Assembly (NCBI GenBank): GCA_905215765.1
Contig: CAJMRP010000111.1
Location: forward strand, 1 to 6,328
Direction of reading: 5' to 3'
Source: an uncultured bacterium
GTDB lineage: Bacteria; Actinomycetota; Coriobacteriia; Coriobacteriales; Coriobacteriaceae
DNA: 6,328 nt
The position numbers and the translations under genes are program-made. Numbering within the stretch: the stretch's first letter is position 1; the number at the start of each line of letters is the position of its first letter. The notes beneath the pieces were generated by a model that saw nothing but the letters and a program-made list of their open reading frames with translations, did no database searches and had not been told where the DNA came from. Below are positions 1-5,871 of this stretch, piece by piece.

Positions 1-775
1 CGGGAAGAGGCTCGGGCGAGGTGACATCGAGCACAGCGCCAGCGATGTGCCCGGACTCAAGCGCGGCGATCAGATCGGAGGCAACCACAAGGTCTCCGCG
101 GCCTCCGTTGGCAAAAAGTGCACCGGGCTGGCAGGCGGCAAAGAACTTCTCGTTGGCAAGACCGCGCGTAGCATCGCAGCTGGGCAGGATGGAGAACATG
201 ATATCCGCGCGCCCCAGCTCTTCATACAGGGCGTCCATCGTCGCCATGCGCTCGTAGGGAGCCCGTGGCTCGACGGCGCTGCGGCGCATGCCCGTCACGT
301 GTGCGCCCATGGCAGAGGCGAGCGTGGCGAAATGCGTCCCAATGTCGCCCGCTCCCAGGACGAGCACCTGTGCATCAACAAACGTAGTGACCGGCCCTAG
401 GTCGCGCCAATCGTGCTCGCGCTGGCAATCGCGATAGGCGGGCAGGCGCTTCATCATAGCGAGGACCATGGCAAACATGTGCTCGCTCACAGCCTGGCCG
501 TAGGCGCCCACCGAGCAGGAAAGCTTAGCGTCGGCTGGCACGGTGCCGGCGGCCAAGTAATCGTCATAGCCCGCGGTCTGCAGTTGCAACAGCTGGAGAT
601 GCTCGCATGCTGTGAGCATGTCAGGGTCGATGTTGCCCAAGATCACGTCGGCATCGGCGACCTGCTCGCGCGTGGCGGCGTCGGCGCTCGTGTAGATAAA
701 GTCCTCGCCCGGAGCGCTCGACTCGAGGATCGCGCGATGGCGGTCGTTGACGGGCAGCAAAACCAGGATGTTCAC
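1..775 (-). CDS. D-2-hydroxyacid dehydrogenase, NAD(P)-dependent (C-terminus beyond window)
   Basis: Predicted cytosolic oxidoreductase that interconverts a 2-oxoacid and a D-2-hydroxyacid using NAD(P)H; the exact substrate cannot be told from sequence. The 258 visible residues start at a GTG (775-773) preceded by AAAGGA at 787-782 with a 6-nt spacer; an in-frame TAG at 799-797 rules out a longer protein. The Rossmann motif GAGDIG is at residues 141-146. The family's catalytic Arg is R226 (in NGGRGDLV), and the catalytic Glu is E255 (in SPEPLP), 29 residues later as in SerA-type enzymes. The catalytic His, expected about 23 residues further on, lies outside the window. After the second Rossmann strand the sequence is GMRRS (163-166) rather than an acidic residue, which suggests NADP(H) preference and a glyoxylate/hydroxypyruvate reductase-like enzyme (inference). 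A terminator separates it from map upstream, so it should have its own promoter between about 776 and 845; I see no convincing one. Confidence 0.88.
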   Translation of the reverse strand, partial: MNILVLLPVNDRHRAILESSAPGEDFIYTSADAATREQVADADVILGNIDPDMLTACEHLQLLQLQTAGYDDYLAAGTVPADAKLSCSVGAYGQAVSEHMFAMVLAMMKRLPAYRDCQREHDWRDLGPVTTFVDAQVLVLGAGDIGTHFATLASAMGAHVTGMRRSAVEPRAPYERMATMDALYEELGRADIMFSILPSCDATRGLANEKFFAACQPGALFANGGRGDLVVASDLIAALESGHIAGAVLDVTSPEPLP

Positions 776-794
776 AAGCAGTCCTTTCCGCTCG

Positions 795-829
795 ACCTAC
801 CAAAAAGGGACAGGTTTATTTTGGCAGGT
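795..829 (-). repeat. 11-bp inverted repeat in the dehydrogenase leader, REP/RAYT-like
   Basis: The arms ACCTACCAAAA (795-805) and TTTTGGCAGGT (819-829) flank a 13-nt loop containing AGGGACAGGTTTA. Read as RNA from the minus strand (the sense of the dehydrogenase mRNA), the single mismatch becomes a G-U wobble, so all 11 positions pair. The hairpin ends 7 nt before the AAAGGA ribosome binding site. The core GGGACAGGTTTATTT resembles, from memory, dispersed palindromes linked to REP-associated Y1 transposases (RAYTs); no such gene is visible here. It could equally be a local leader hairpin affecting translation. Confidence 0.55.
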
Positions 830-844
830 TGTATCAGGCAAAAC

Positions 845-899
845 GCTATAAAAACGCCGGGCTACGCAATGGTTAACATATCCATCGCGTAGCCCGGCG
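845..899 (-). terminator. Rho-independent terminator of map
   Basis: A perfect 13-bp stem pairs CGCCGGGCTACGC (855-867) with GCGTAGCCCGGCG (887-899). After one mismatch, a further 4 bp (ATGG/CCAT) extend it inward. On the minus strand the GC-rich stem is followed directly by TTTTTATAGCG (854-844), the expected U-tract. It starts 10 nt beyond the map stop codon, so it ends map transcription and insulates the dehydrogenase gene. There is no T-run on the plus-strand side, so it works in one direction. Confidence 0.9.
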
Positions 900-908
900 C
901 ATCCACAG

Positions 909-1796
909 CTACCAGCTGAGCAGCTCGTAGCCGTCCTCGGTCACCACGAGCTGTACCTCGCACTGGGCCGAATCGCTGCCGTCCTTGGTGCGCACGCACC
1001 AACCGTCACCCTTGCTAATCTTAATGTCGGGCGCTCCGGCATTGACCATGGGCTCGATGGTAAAGACCATGCCCGGAGCCATGATGGTGTCCACATCGGG
1101 CGCCTCGGTGGTAAAGCCCACAAACGGGTCCTCGTGGAACTCCTTGCCGATGCCGTGTCCGCCGTACTCGCGCACCACGCTAAAGCCGGCGTCCTCGACG
1201 GTCTTTTGCACGGCCTCGGCCATCACGGACAGCGGTAGCCATGGCTTGACGGCCGCCAGACCCGCCTCCACGCTGGCACGGGTGACGTCGACCAGGCGCT
1301 GGCGCTCGGCCGAGACCTCGCCGATGCAGAACATACGGCTCGAATCACTAAAGTAGCCGTCCAGGATCGTGGAGCAGTCCACGTTGATAATATCGCCCTC
1401 GTGCAGCACGTCTGTATCACAGGGGATGCCGTGGCAGACGACGTCGTTGATCGAGGTGCACACGCTCTTGGGATAGCCCTCGTAGTTGAGGTCGGCCGGC
1501 GTGCCACCGTGCTCGACGGTGTAGTCGTAGATCATCTGGTCGATCTGGTTGGTGGTCATGCCTGCGGCGATATGCTCGCCTACGTAGTCGAGCACGCCCA
1601 CGTTGATGGCAGCGGAGCGCTTGATGCCCTCGATGTCGGCGGGCGTCTTGTAGAGTGTGCGGGGCAGAACCTCCCAGCCCTCTTCCCACAAGCGCTCGAG
1701 GCGCTCATCAAAGGCACTGTGGCATTTCTTGTATTTTTTGCCGCTGCCGCACCAGCAAGCGTCGTTGCGGCCAGGCACGGGTCCTTTGTCATACAT
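909..1796 (-). CDS. map: Methionine aminopeptidase, type I, with N-terminal SEC-C zinc motif
   Basis: Cytosolic metalloprotease that removes the initiator methionine from nascent proteins. At 295 residues it is longer than the roughly 260 of E. coli MAP because of an N-terminal SEC-C motif (residues 9-26, ligands C14, C16, C25, H26), a zinc-binding tail thought to help ribosome docking. The pita-bread catalytic domain follows. Its five metal ligands are D140 (INVDCS), D151 (FSDSSR), H214 (GGHGIG), E248 (FTIEPM) and E280 (AQCEVQ); the substrate-contacting H122 (VVCHGIP) and H221 (FHEDP) are also kept. One oddity is that the residue after the last ligand Glu, usually His in FEH, is Val here. 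The ATG start is preceded by GAAAGGAAG (1811-1803) with a 6-nt spacer and a good -10 box. A hairpin lies upstream and a terminator downstream, so it is probably monocistronic. Confidence 0.96.
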   Translation of the reverse strand: MYDKGPVPGRNDACWCGSGKKYKKCHSAFDERLERLWEEGWEVLPRTLYKTPADIEGIKRSAAINVGVLDYVGEHIAAGMTTNQIDQMIYDYTVEHGGTPADLNYEGYPKSVCTSINDVVCHGIPCDTDVLHEGDIINVDCSTILDGYFSDSSRMFCIGEVSAERQRLVDVTRASVEAGLAAVKPWLPLSVMAEAVQKTVEDAGFSVVREYGGHGIGKEFHEDPFVGFTTEAPDVDTIMAPGMVFTIEPMVNAGAPDIKISKGDGWCVRTKDGSDSAQCEVQLVVTEDGYELLSW

Positions 1797-1802
1797 GGCT
1801 AA

Positions 1803-1827
1803 CTTCCTTTCATCCGCAGCTAGTATA
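1803..1827 (-). promoter_or_regulatory. map: map -10 box and ribosome binding site
   Basis: On the minus strand TATACT (1827-1822) matches the -10 consensus at 5 of 6 positions. It lies 11 nt upstream of the Shine-Dalgarno GAAAGGAAG (1811-1803), which would give a leader of about 20 nt. No good -35 hexamer is found at 16-18 nt; the region there is GC-rich and abuts the foot of the long hairpin at 1849. The -10 and SD assignments are reasonably firm, the -35 is not. Confidence 0.6.
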
Positions 1828-1843
1828 GCCCACCCACGCGTCC

Positions 1844-1915
1844 ATAAAAGTTGCGGTGATATAGTTCCGATTTAAGCGGTTTAACAGCATAAATAGGAAC
1901 TATATCACCGCAACT
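1844..1915 (-). terminator. Long hairpin with 20-bp perfect arms, likely terminator of the radical SAM gene
   Basis: AGTTGCGGTGATATAGTTCC (1849-1868) is perfectly repeated in inverted orientation at 1896-1915. After a G/A mismatch the stem continues with 5 more pairs (1870-1874 with 1890-1894), leaving a 15-nt loop. On the minus strand the stem runs into CTTTTATGG, a short T-run, and it lies about 41 nt past the radical SAM stop codon, consistent with an intrinsic terminator. The T-run is only four bases and the stem is unusually long and only moderately GC-rich, so a repeated palindromic element used as a terminator is also possible. Confidence 0.65.
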
Positions 1916-1956
1916 GATGGAGCGGGATGGCAGGCACTAGCTGCTGCGTGGTTTTG

Positions 1957-2733
1957 CTAGTAGCTCACCTGGCAGGGAATGCCGAGGGCGCGCACGCGCG
2001 CGGCAATGGCGTCGAGGGCCTCGGGTGCTGCTTTGGCAAGGCCTGCGACCGGTGTCTCGCGCGCCACCGTGTAGATGGTCGCCTCCTGCGGACGAATGCG
2101 CTCGAGCACCGCGAGCCAGGGGGCGACGTACTCCTCGCCGGTGTTGTCGATGGGCTTGCCCTGATACTCACCGGTCAAAAAGATCGTCTGGATAATAACG
2201 TGACCGTCAAAGCTTGCGAACGTCTCGATCTGGTGCTCGACGTCGTAGGGGCCAACGGGCTGGTCGAGCAGCTGGATAAATGCCGGGTCGACGGTATCGA
2301 GCTTAAGAATGTTGTCATCGACCATCATGAGCGCGTCGTGCACCTCGGGGCGGTCGGCGCGCGTGCCGTTGGAGAGCACGGCGATCTTGGAGTTTGGGGC
2401 AAGCTCGTCGCGCAGCGCGACGGCGCCGGCGATGGCCTGCGGAAACTCCGGTGCGGCAGTGGGCTCGCCGTTGCCTGCGAAGGTGATCACATCGGGGAGC
2501 TCGCCCTCGGCTGCCATCTCGCGCAGCTTTGCCTCGAGCGCGTCGAGTACCACGGCAGCTGTGTTGTACGGCTCATGACAGGGGCGCTCGGCGTTGAGGC
2601 CGTTTTCGCAGTAAATACAGTCGAACGTGCAGATTTTGCCGCTGGCCGGCATCATGTTGACGCCGAGCGAGAGGCCAAGGCGACGGCTGCGAACGGGCCC
2701 AAAGATGGGGCTGGCATTCAAAAACGTAGACAT
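1957..2733 (-). CDS. Radical SAM protein, COG0731-like Fe-S oxidoreductase
   Basis: A 258-residue radical SAM enzyme. The N-terminal block FGPVRSRRLGLSLGV (11-25) followed by the 4Fe-4S motif CTFDCIYC (C35, C39, C42) is the hallmark of the COG0731 group, which is related to the archaeal/eukaryal wyosine-synthesis enzyme TYW1; the role of bacterial members is not settled. The SAM-contacting motif appears as FAGNGEPT (85-92), and strands typical of the radical SAM barrel follow (IAVLSNGT 117-124, ILKLDTV 142-148, IQTIFLTGE 181-189). I chose the ATG at 2733-2731 because GAGGAG (2748-2743) sits 9 nt upstream. The ATG two codons earlier has only a 3-nt spacer, and the open frame reaching ATG 2847 extends past the likely promoter and shows no family-like residues. 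It is followed by a long hairpin terminator. Substrate unknown. Confidence 0.85.
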   Translation of the reverse strand: MSTFLNASPIFGPVRSRRLGLSLGVNMMPASGKICTFDCIYCENGLNAERPCHEPYNTAAVVLDALEAKLREMAAEGELPDVITFAGNGEPTAAPEFPQAIAGAVALRDELAPNSKIAVLSNGTRADRPEVHDALMMVDDNILKLDTVDPAFIQLLDQPVGPYDVEHQIETFASFDGHVIIQTIFLTGEYQGKPIDNTGEEYVAPWLAVLERIRPQEATIYTVARETPVAGLAKAAPEALDAIAARVRALGIPCQVSY

Positions 2734-2742
2734 AGGCATATG

Positions 2743-2748
2743 CTCCTC
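2743..2748 (-). promoter_or_regulatory. Ribosome binding site that sets the radical SAM start
   Basis: GAGGAG on the minus strand is a strong Shine-Dalgarno. It lies 9 nt from the ATG at 2733 and 3 nt from the ATG at 2739. The first spacing is workable and the second too tight, which favours the protein beginning MSTFLNASP. It also argues against starting at the far upstream ATG at 2847. Confidence 0.7.
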
Positions 2749-2764
2749 AAGACAATTGTGCCTA

Positions 2765-2773
2765 AGCATAGCA
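2765..2773 (-). promoter_or_regulatory. Candidate extended -10 promoter for the radical SAM gene
   Basis: The minus strand reads TGCTATGCT, fitting the extended -10 pattern TGnTATnnT. Transcription would start near 2758 and give a leader of about 25 nt that contains the GAGGAG site. No clear -35 is seen, which is tolerated with extended -10 elements. This is a short degenerate match and should be taken as tentative. Confidence 0.4.
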
Positions 2774-2869
2774 TCGGCTCCAAAGCAGGGTGCGGGCTCT
2801 TGCTTTACAAGTTTCGTTTTTTCACGTCGCTCATTATGCCGTGTCATGAAAAGCCTCGGGTCGGGTAAA

Positions 2870-2883
2870 GTTAATCTGTTAAC
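2870..2883. promoter_or_regulatory. Small inverted repeat in the divergent intergenic region, possible operator
   Basis: GTTAA and TTAAC flank a 4-nt centre (GTTAATCTGTTAAC). It lies in the 225-bp gap between the divergent radical SAM and hydrolase genes, 76 nt before the hydrolase start. Its position and symmetry would fit a repressor site, but AT-rich 5-bp arms arise easily by chance. No confident plus-strand promoter was found nearby. Confidence 0.25.
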
Positions 2884-2958
2884 AAGGCGTAAAGCAATGC
2901 AGGTCTATCCAGCCGTACTGACGCGCAACTGGATGGGCGTTGATGATGGGGGCACAAC

Positions 2959-3756
2959 ATGGATTTTACGGTCGAGAATGCGGGCACCACGATTGCCTGT
3001 CGCGAATATGCCGGCCCGGATGTGTCGCCTGATACTCCTGCCTTGGTGTGCGTGCACGGCGCTTGTGTCGACGGCACATTTTTTGACGGTATCGCTTGTG
3101 AGCTCAGTCGCAACTACCGCGTAATTGCCTACGACCGCCGCGGCTGTGGCGGCAGCAGCGAAGCGGCAGACGGCAGCTATGATCTTGCCGCTCAGGCCGC
3201 CGACCTGCAGGCCGCGATCGAACACGTTGGCGCTCCGACAAATGTGCTTGCGCACAGCGCCGGTACGTTGGTGGCGCTGGAGCTTCTTCGCACCGAACCC
3301 CATCTCGTCGCCCGTGCGATTCTGCATGAGCCGGCTGTGTCGGCCGAAGGCGTCGGCATGGGCGCAGCTCCGATTTTGCTCGATATGATTGCGGCTGGAA
3401 AGGTTTCAAGGGCGCTTCGGCTTTTCTTGGGAGCTCTCGGCGACTTGGACCCCGAGGCTCCTGGGACGACCGAAGCGGAAGCCAAGCATGCCCTGCGCAA
3501 TGGTCGTTGCTTTATGGCCAATGAATACGGAACAAATATGACATATGCTCCCGACTGGGAGCGCGCCCGCGAATCAAAGGCGGTGTCGGCTGTGTTTTTG
3601 GGCGAGCTTTCGGTCGGTACGCCCCGCGAGGCTGGTACGCGAGCGGCTGCCGAATATCTCGATTGCCCCCTTGTGACGATCCCGGGCGCGCATAACGGTT
3701 TGCGCGATCGCCCCGTTACGGCGGCAAACGCCGTTCGCGATGTCTTGGAGCGTTAG
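2959..3756 (+). CDS. Alpha/beta-fold hydrolase
   Basis: A 265-residue, single-domain soluble alpha/beta hydrolase of unknown substrate, with no signal peptide or membrane segment. The oxyanion-hole motif VHGACVDGT is at 32-40, the DRRGCGGSS turn at 59-67, and the nucleophile elbow at 98-102 reads AHSAG with S100 as the nucleophile. The catalytic His is H245 (IPGAHNG). The elbow has Ala where GxSxG enzymes have the first Gly. After strand 7 the sequence is FLGELS (213-218), with Ser at the position that is Asp in the common GExD pattern, so E216 or another acid must complete the triad if the enzyme is active. The ATG follows GGGGG (2948-2952) with a 6-nt spacer, and an in-frame TGA at 2941-2943 excludes a longer form. 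It stands alone: divergent from the radical SAM gene, and 211 bp before the signalling genes. Confidence 0.85.
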   Translation: MDFTVENAGTTIACREYAGPDVSPDTPALVCVHGACVDGTFFDGIACELSRNYRVIAYDRRGCGGSSEAADGSYDLAAQAADLQAAIEHVGAPTNVLAHSAGTLVALELLRTEPHLVARAILHEPAVSAEGVGMGAAPILLDMIAAGKVSRALRLFLGALGDLDPEAPGTTEAEAKHALRNGRCFMANEYGTNMTYAPDWERARESKAVSAVFLGELSVGTPREAGTRAAAEYLDCPLVTIPGAHNGLRDRPVTAANAVRDVLER

Positions 3757-3901
3757 CACGCTCGATGACCTGCGGGGAGGGGGACTGTTAGCGTTTCGTC
3801 ATTGTTAACGAATGCGCCAATAACCACGCGCCCGCGGCTCCATTACCACCGTTTGCCAGGTCATAAAAATGTAACAGCATTCATGTGCTTACCTGCATCG
3901 G

Positions 3902-3917
3902 CAAGGTGTTACCCTTG
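3902..3917. promoter_or_regulatory. Short palindrome overlapping the putative -35 of the signalling operon
   Basis: CAAGG (3902-3906) and CCTTG (3913-3917) form a 5-bp inverted repeat with a 6-nt centre. The right arm overlaps the candidate -35 hexamer at 3915-3920, a usual place for a repressor or activator site. The match is short and may be chance. Confidence 0.25.
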
Positions 3918-3961
3918 TAGCATTTGGAACCCACCGCTACCATGCGAAACTATCGAAAGGG
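3915..3961 (+). promoter_or_regulatory. Candidate promoter and RBS of the c-di-GMP/HPt operon
   Basis: TTGTAG (3915-3920) and TACCAT (3938-3943) are separated by exactly 17 nt, each matching sigma-70-type hexamers at 4 of 6 positions. Transcription would begin around 3950. The Shine-Dalgarno GAAAGGG (3955-3961) lies 6 nt before the ATG at 3968. The RBS is firm; the promoter is a modest match. Confidence 0.45.
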
Positions 3962-3967
3962 CCCCAT

Positions 3968-5848
3968 ATGCTCAATAATCACGAGGTCAATCTAACCGAC
4001 GAGGAGGCTGCCGCTGAGGTCGCCCGCGTCGCGAAGACCTACCCCGTGGTGCGTTTGCTGTCGGCCGATCAGATTAAGAGCGAGCCTAACTGCCTGCTCG
4101 CCGGCGATTGCTGCCCTTGTCTGCGTCAGTCGAGTCTTGAGGCTTTGGCAGACTCCGATGAGGTGTCGGAGCAACTGCTCAACGATGGTGTTGAGTACCG
4201 CGCTCGCCTACGCCCTCTAAAGGTCGAGGGTGAGCCTCGTGTCTTGCTGATGGTGCGTCCGATCGATGAACAAGAAGCTACAGAAGAGGACCTTGTCTAC
4301 ACCGACGTGCTGACGAGTGTGCGCAATCGCCGATATTACGAGGAAAAGCTCCGCAACGCCCGCATGAATGCCGGCGTTGCGGTGATCGACCTTGATGATT
4401 TTAGGGTCTTCAACGATACGTGTGGCCGTCATGCCGGCGACCTTGCGCTCGGTGCTGTGGCGACAGCCATACGCAGCGGAATTCGTTCGACTGACGAGCT
4501 TGTACGCTATGGCTGCGACAAGTTTGTGGTCGTCATGCCCAATATTCCCTCCGATGACTTCACCCGTCGCCTGCATCAGGTGTCCGATGCCGTTCATGCC
4601 ACGATTGTTCCGGGCCATGAGTACGTGAGCTTGACGGCATGTGTTGGCGGTGTTCGCATTCATGGCGAGACGGTCGATGAAGGAGTTGGCCGCGCTGTCC
4701 AGTTATTGAGCCGCGCTAAGGCAAAAGCCGGTACGGTCGTGACCGATGCCGATTCCATCGAAGCCTTCCAAAGCGAAAAGCCTTTGGTGCTTATTGTCGA
4801 TGACTCCGAGATGAACCGAGCCATTCTCAACGAGATGCTCAAGGACGAGTATTGCATCCTCGAGGCCGACAACGGTCGTACGGCGCTCGACATGGTCGAC
4901 CGCTATGGCGATGAGTTGTCGCTCGTGCTGCTGGATATTGTCATGCCGGGCATAAGCGGCTTTGAGGTGCTGGCCGATCTGTCGCGCCGATCGGGTATCG
5001 ACAATCTGCCTTTCATCATGATTTCGAGCGAAGATTCCGATGATATGGTTCTGCGCGCGTACGAGCTGGGCGCCTCGGACTATATCAACCGCCCGTTTGA
5101 CTCCCGTGTCGTGCGCCGCCGTGTGAGCAACACCATCCGCCTATACGCCAAACAGCGCCGCCTGACGAACCTGCTGTCCCAGCAGTACAACGAGCGCGTC
5201 AAGAACAGTCGCATGCTCATCGACATCATGGCCGGCGTCATGGAGCTTCGCAACGGCGAGAGCGGCAGGCACGTTACGAACATCGAGAAGCTGACCGAGC
5301 TGCTGCTTGACTGTCTGGTCCAGCGTAGCGACACGATCTCCCTTGACAATGAGGAACGCTCTACGATTGCCCTGGCTTCGGCGCTGCACGATATCGGCAA
5401 GATGTCGATTGACGATGCGATTCTCAACAAACCCGGGCGCCTTACGCCCGAGGAGTTCGAGATTATGAAGACGCATACCACGATGGGCGCCGACATGTTG
5501 CTTGAGCTGGGCCGCCATCACGTCGGCAATGCGCTTATGGAATATGCGTACCAGATTGCGCGTTGGCATCACGAGCGCTGGGACGGCAAGGGCTATCCCG
5601 ATGGCCTTAAGGGCGACGAGATTCCCATTGCCGCGCAGGTGGTCTCGGTGGCCGACGTGTATGATGCGCTGACGAGCGTGCGCGTGTACAAGGACGCTAT
5701 CCCGCACAAGGAGGCGATCCAGATGATCCTGGACGGTAAGTGCGGCACCTTTAACCCGCTGTTGCTCGACTGCCTGCTCGAGGTGCAAGACCGTATTGCC
5801 GAGACGTTGGCACGCCCCGCCGACGTTGTCGCGTTTCCCACGATTTAG
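3968..5848 (+). CDS. PAS-like / degenerate GGDEF / receiver / HD-GYP cyclic-di-GMP signalling protein
   Basis: A 626-residue soluble multidomain regulator. Residues 1-105 are a PAS-like sensory region with a cysteine cluster (C42, C48, C49, C51). The GGDEF domain (about 108-260) keeps the DLDDF metal/base region (141-145) and an RxxD I-site (RSTD, 173-176) exactly 5 residues before the signature, but the signature is GCDKF (182-186), so cyclase activity is probably lost. A receiver domain (about 271-395) has D278/D279, phospho-acceptor D323 (LLDIVMPG) and S353/S354, while the usual Lys is R375 (INRPFD). The HD-GYP phosphodiesterase domain (about 410-620) retains E431, H435, H474, D475, H503, H534, H535 and D563, with the spacings of trinuclear HD-GYP enzymes, plus HHERWDGKGYP (534-544). 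It should hydrolyse c-di-GMP under phosphorylation and perhaps c-di-GMP control. The HPt gene follows after 23 bp. Confidence 0.93.
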   Translation: MLNNHEVNLTDEEAAAEVARVAKTYPVVRLLSADQIKSEPNCLLAGDCCPCLRQSSLEALADSDEVSEQLLNDGVEYRARLRPLKVEGEPRVLLMVRPIDEQEATEEDLVYTDVLTSVRNRRYYEEKLRNARMNAGVAVIDLDDFRVFNDTCGRHAGDLALGAVATAIRSGIRSTDELVRYGCDKFVVVMPNIPSDDFTRRLHQVSDAVHATIVPGHEYVSLTACVGGVRIHGETVDEGVGRAVQLLSRAKAKAGTVVTDADSIEAFQSEKPLVLIVDDSEMNRAILNEMLKDEYCILEADNGRTALDMVDRYGDELSLVLLDIVMPGISGFEVLADLSRRSGIDNLPFIMISSEDSDDMVLRAYELGASDYINRPFDSRVVRRRVSNTIRLYAKQRRLTNLLSQQYNERVKNSRMLIDIMAGVMELRNGESGRHVTNIEKLTELLLDCLVQRSDTISLDNEERSTIALASALHDIGKMSIDDAILNKPGRLTPEEFEIMKTHTTMGADMLLELGRHHVGNALMEYAYQIARWHHERWDGKGYPDGLKGDEIPIAAQVVSVADVYDALTSVRVYKDAIPHKEAIQMILDGKCGTFNPLLLDCLLEVQDRIAETLARPADVVAFPTI

Positions 5849-5871
5849 TTTGACCAAAGGAGTTTTAATCC

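Noticed and set aside
413..892. Plus-strand open frame of 159 codons over the dehydrogenase gene
   Set aside because: The opposite strand encodes a convincing dehydrogenase with a Rossmann motif and catalytic residues; the plus frame also runs through the map terminator.
2734..2847. N-terminal extension of the radical SAM protein to ATG 2847
   Set aside because: The extension lacks family-like residues and covers the strong RBS and the candidate promoter for the shorter form.
1927..2868. Long plus-strand open frame (313 codons) opposite the radical SAM gene
   Set aside because: It is antisense to a gene with clear family motifs, RBS and start; its translation shows no recognisable motif and is explained by high-GC codon bias.
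3791..3817. Imperfect hairpin downstream of the hydrolase (GCGTTTCGT / ACGAATGCGC) as a terminator
   Set aside because: The stem has an internal bulge, only 3 plus 5 pairs, and no T-run follows, so it does not meet intrinsic terminator criteria.
3843..3898. Riboswitch or small RNA upstream of the c-di-GMP gene
   Set aside because: A bulged 7-bp pairing exists around 3871-3892, but there is no match to a known aptamer core such as GEMM, and the likely transcription start lies downstream of it.
5141..5857. Minus-strand open frame of 238 codons within the HD-GYP gene
   Set aside because: Antisense shadow of highly conserved HD-GYP coding sequence.
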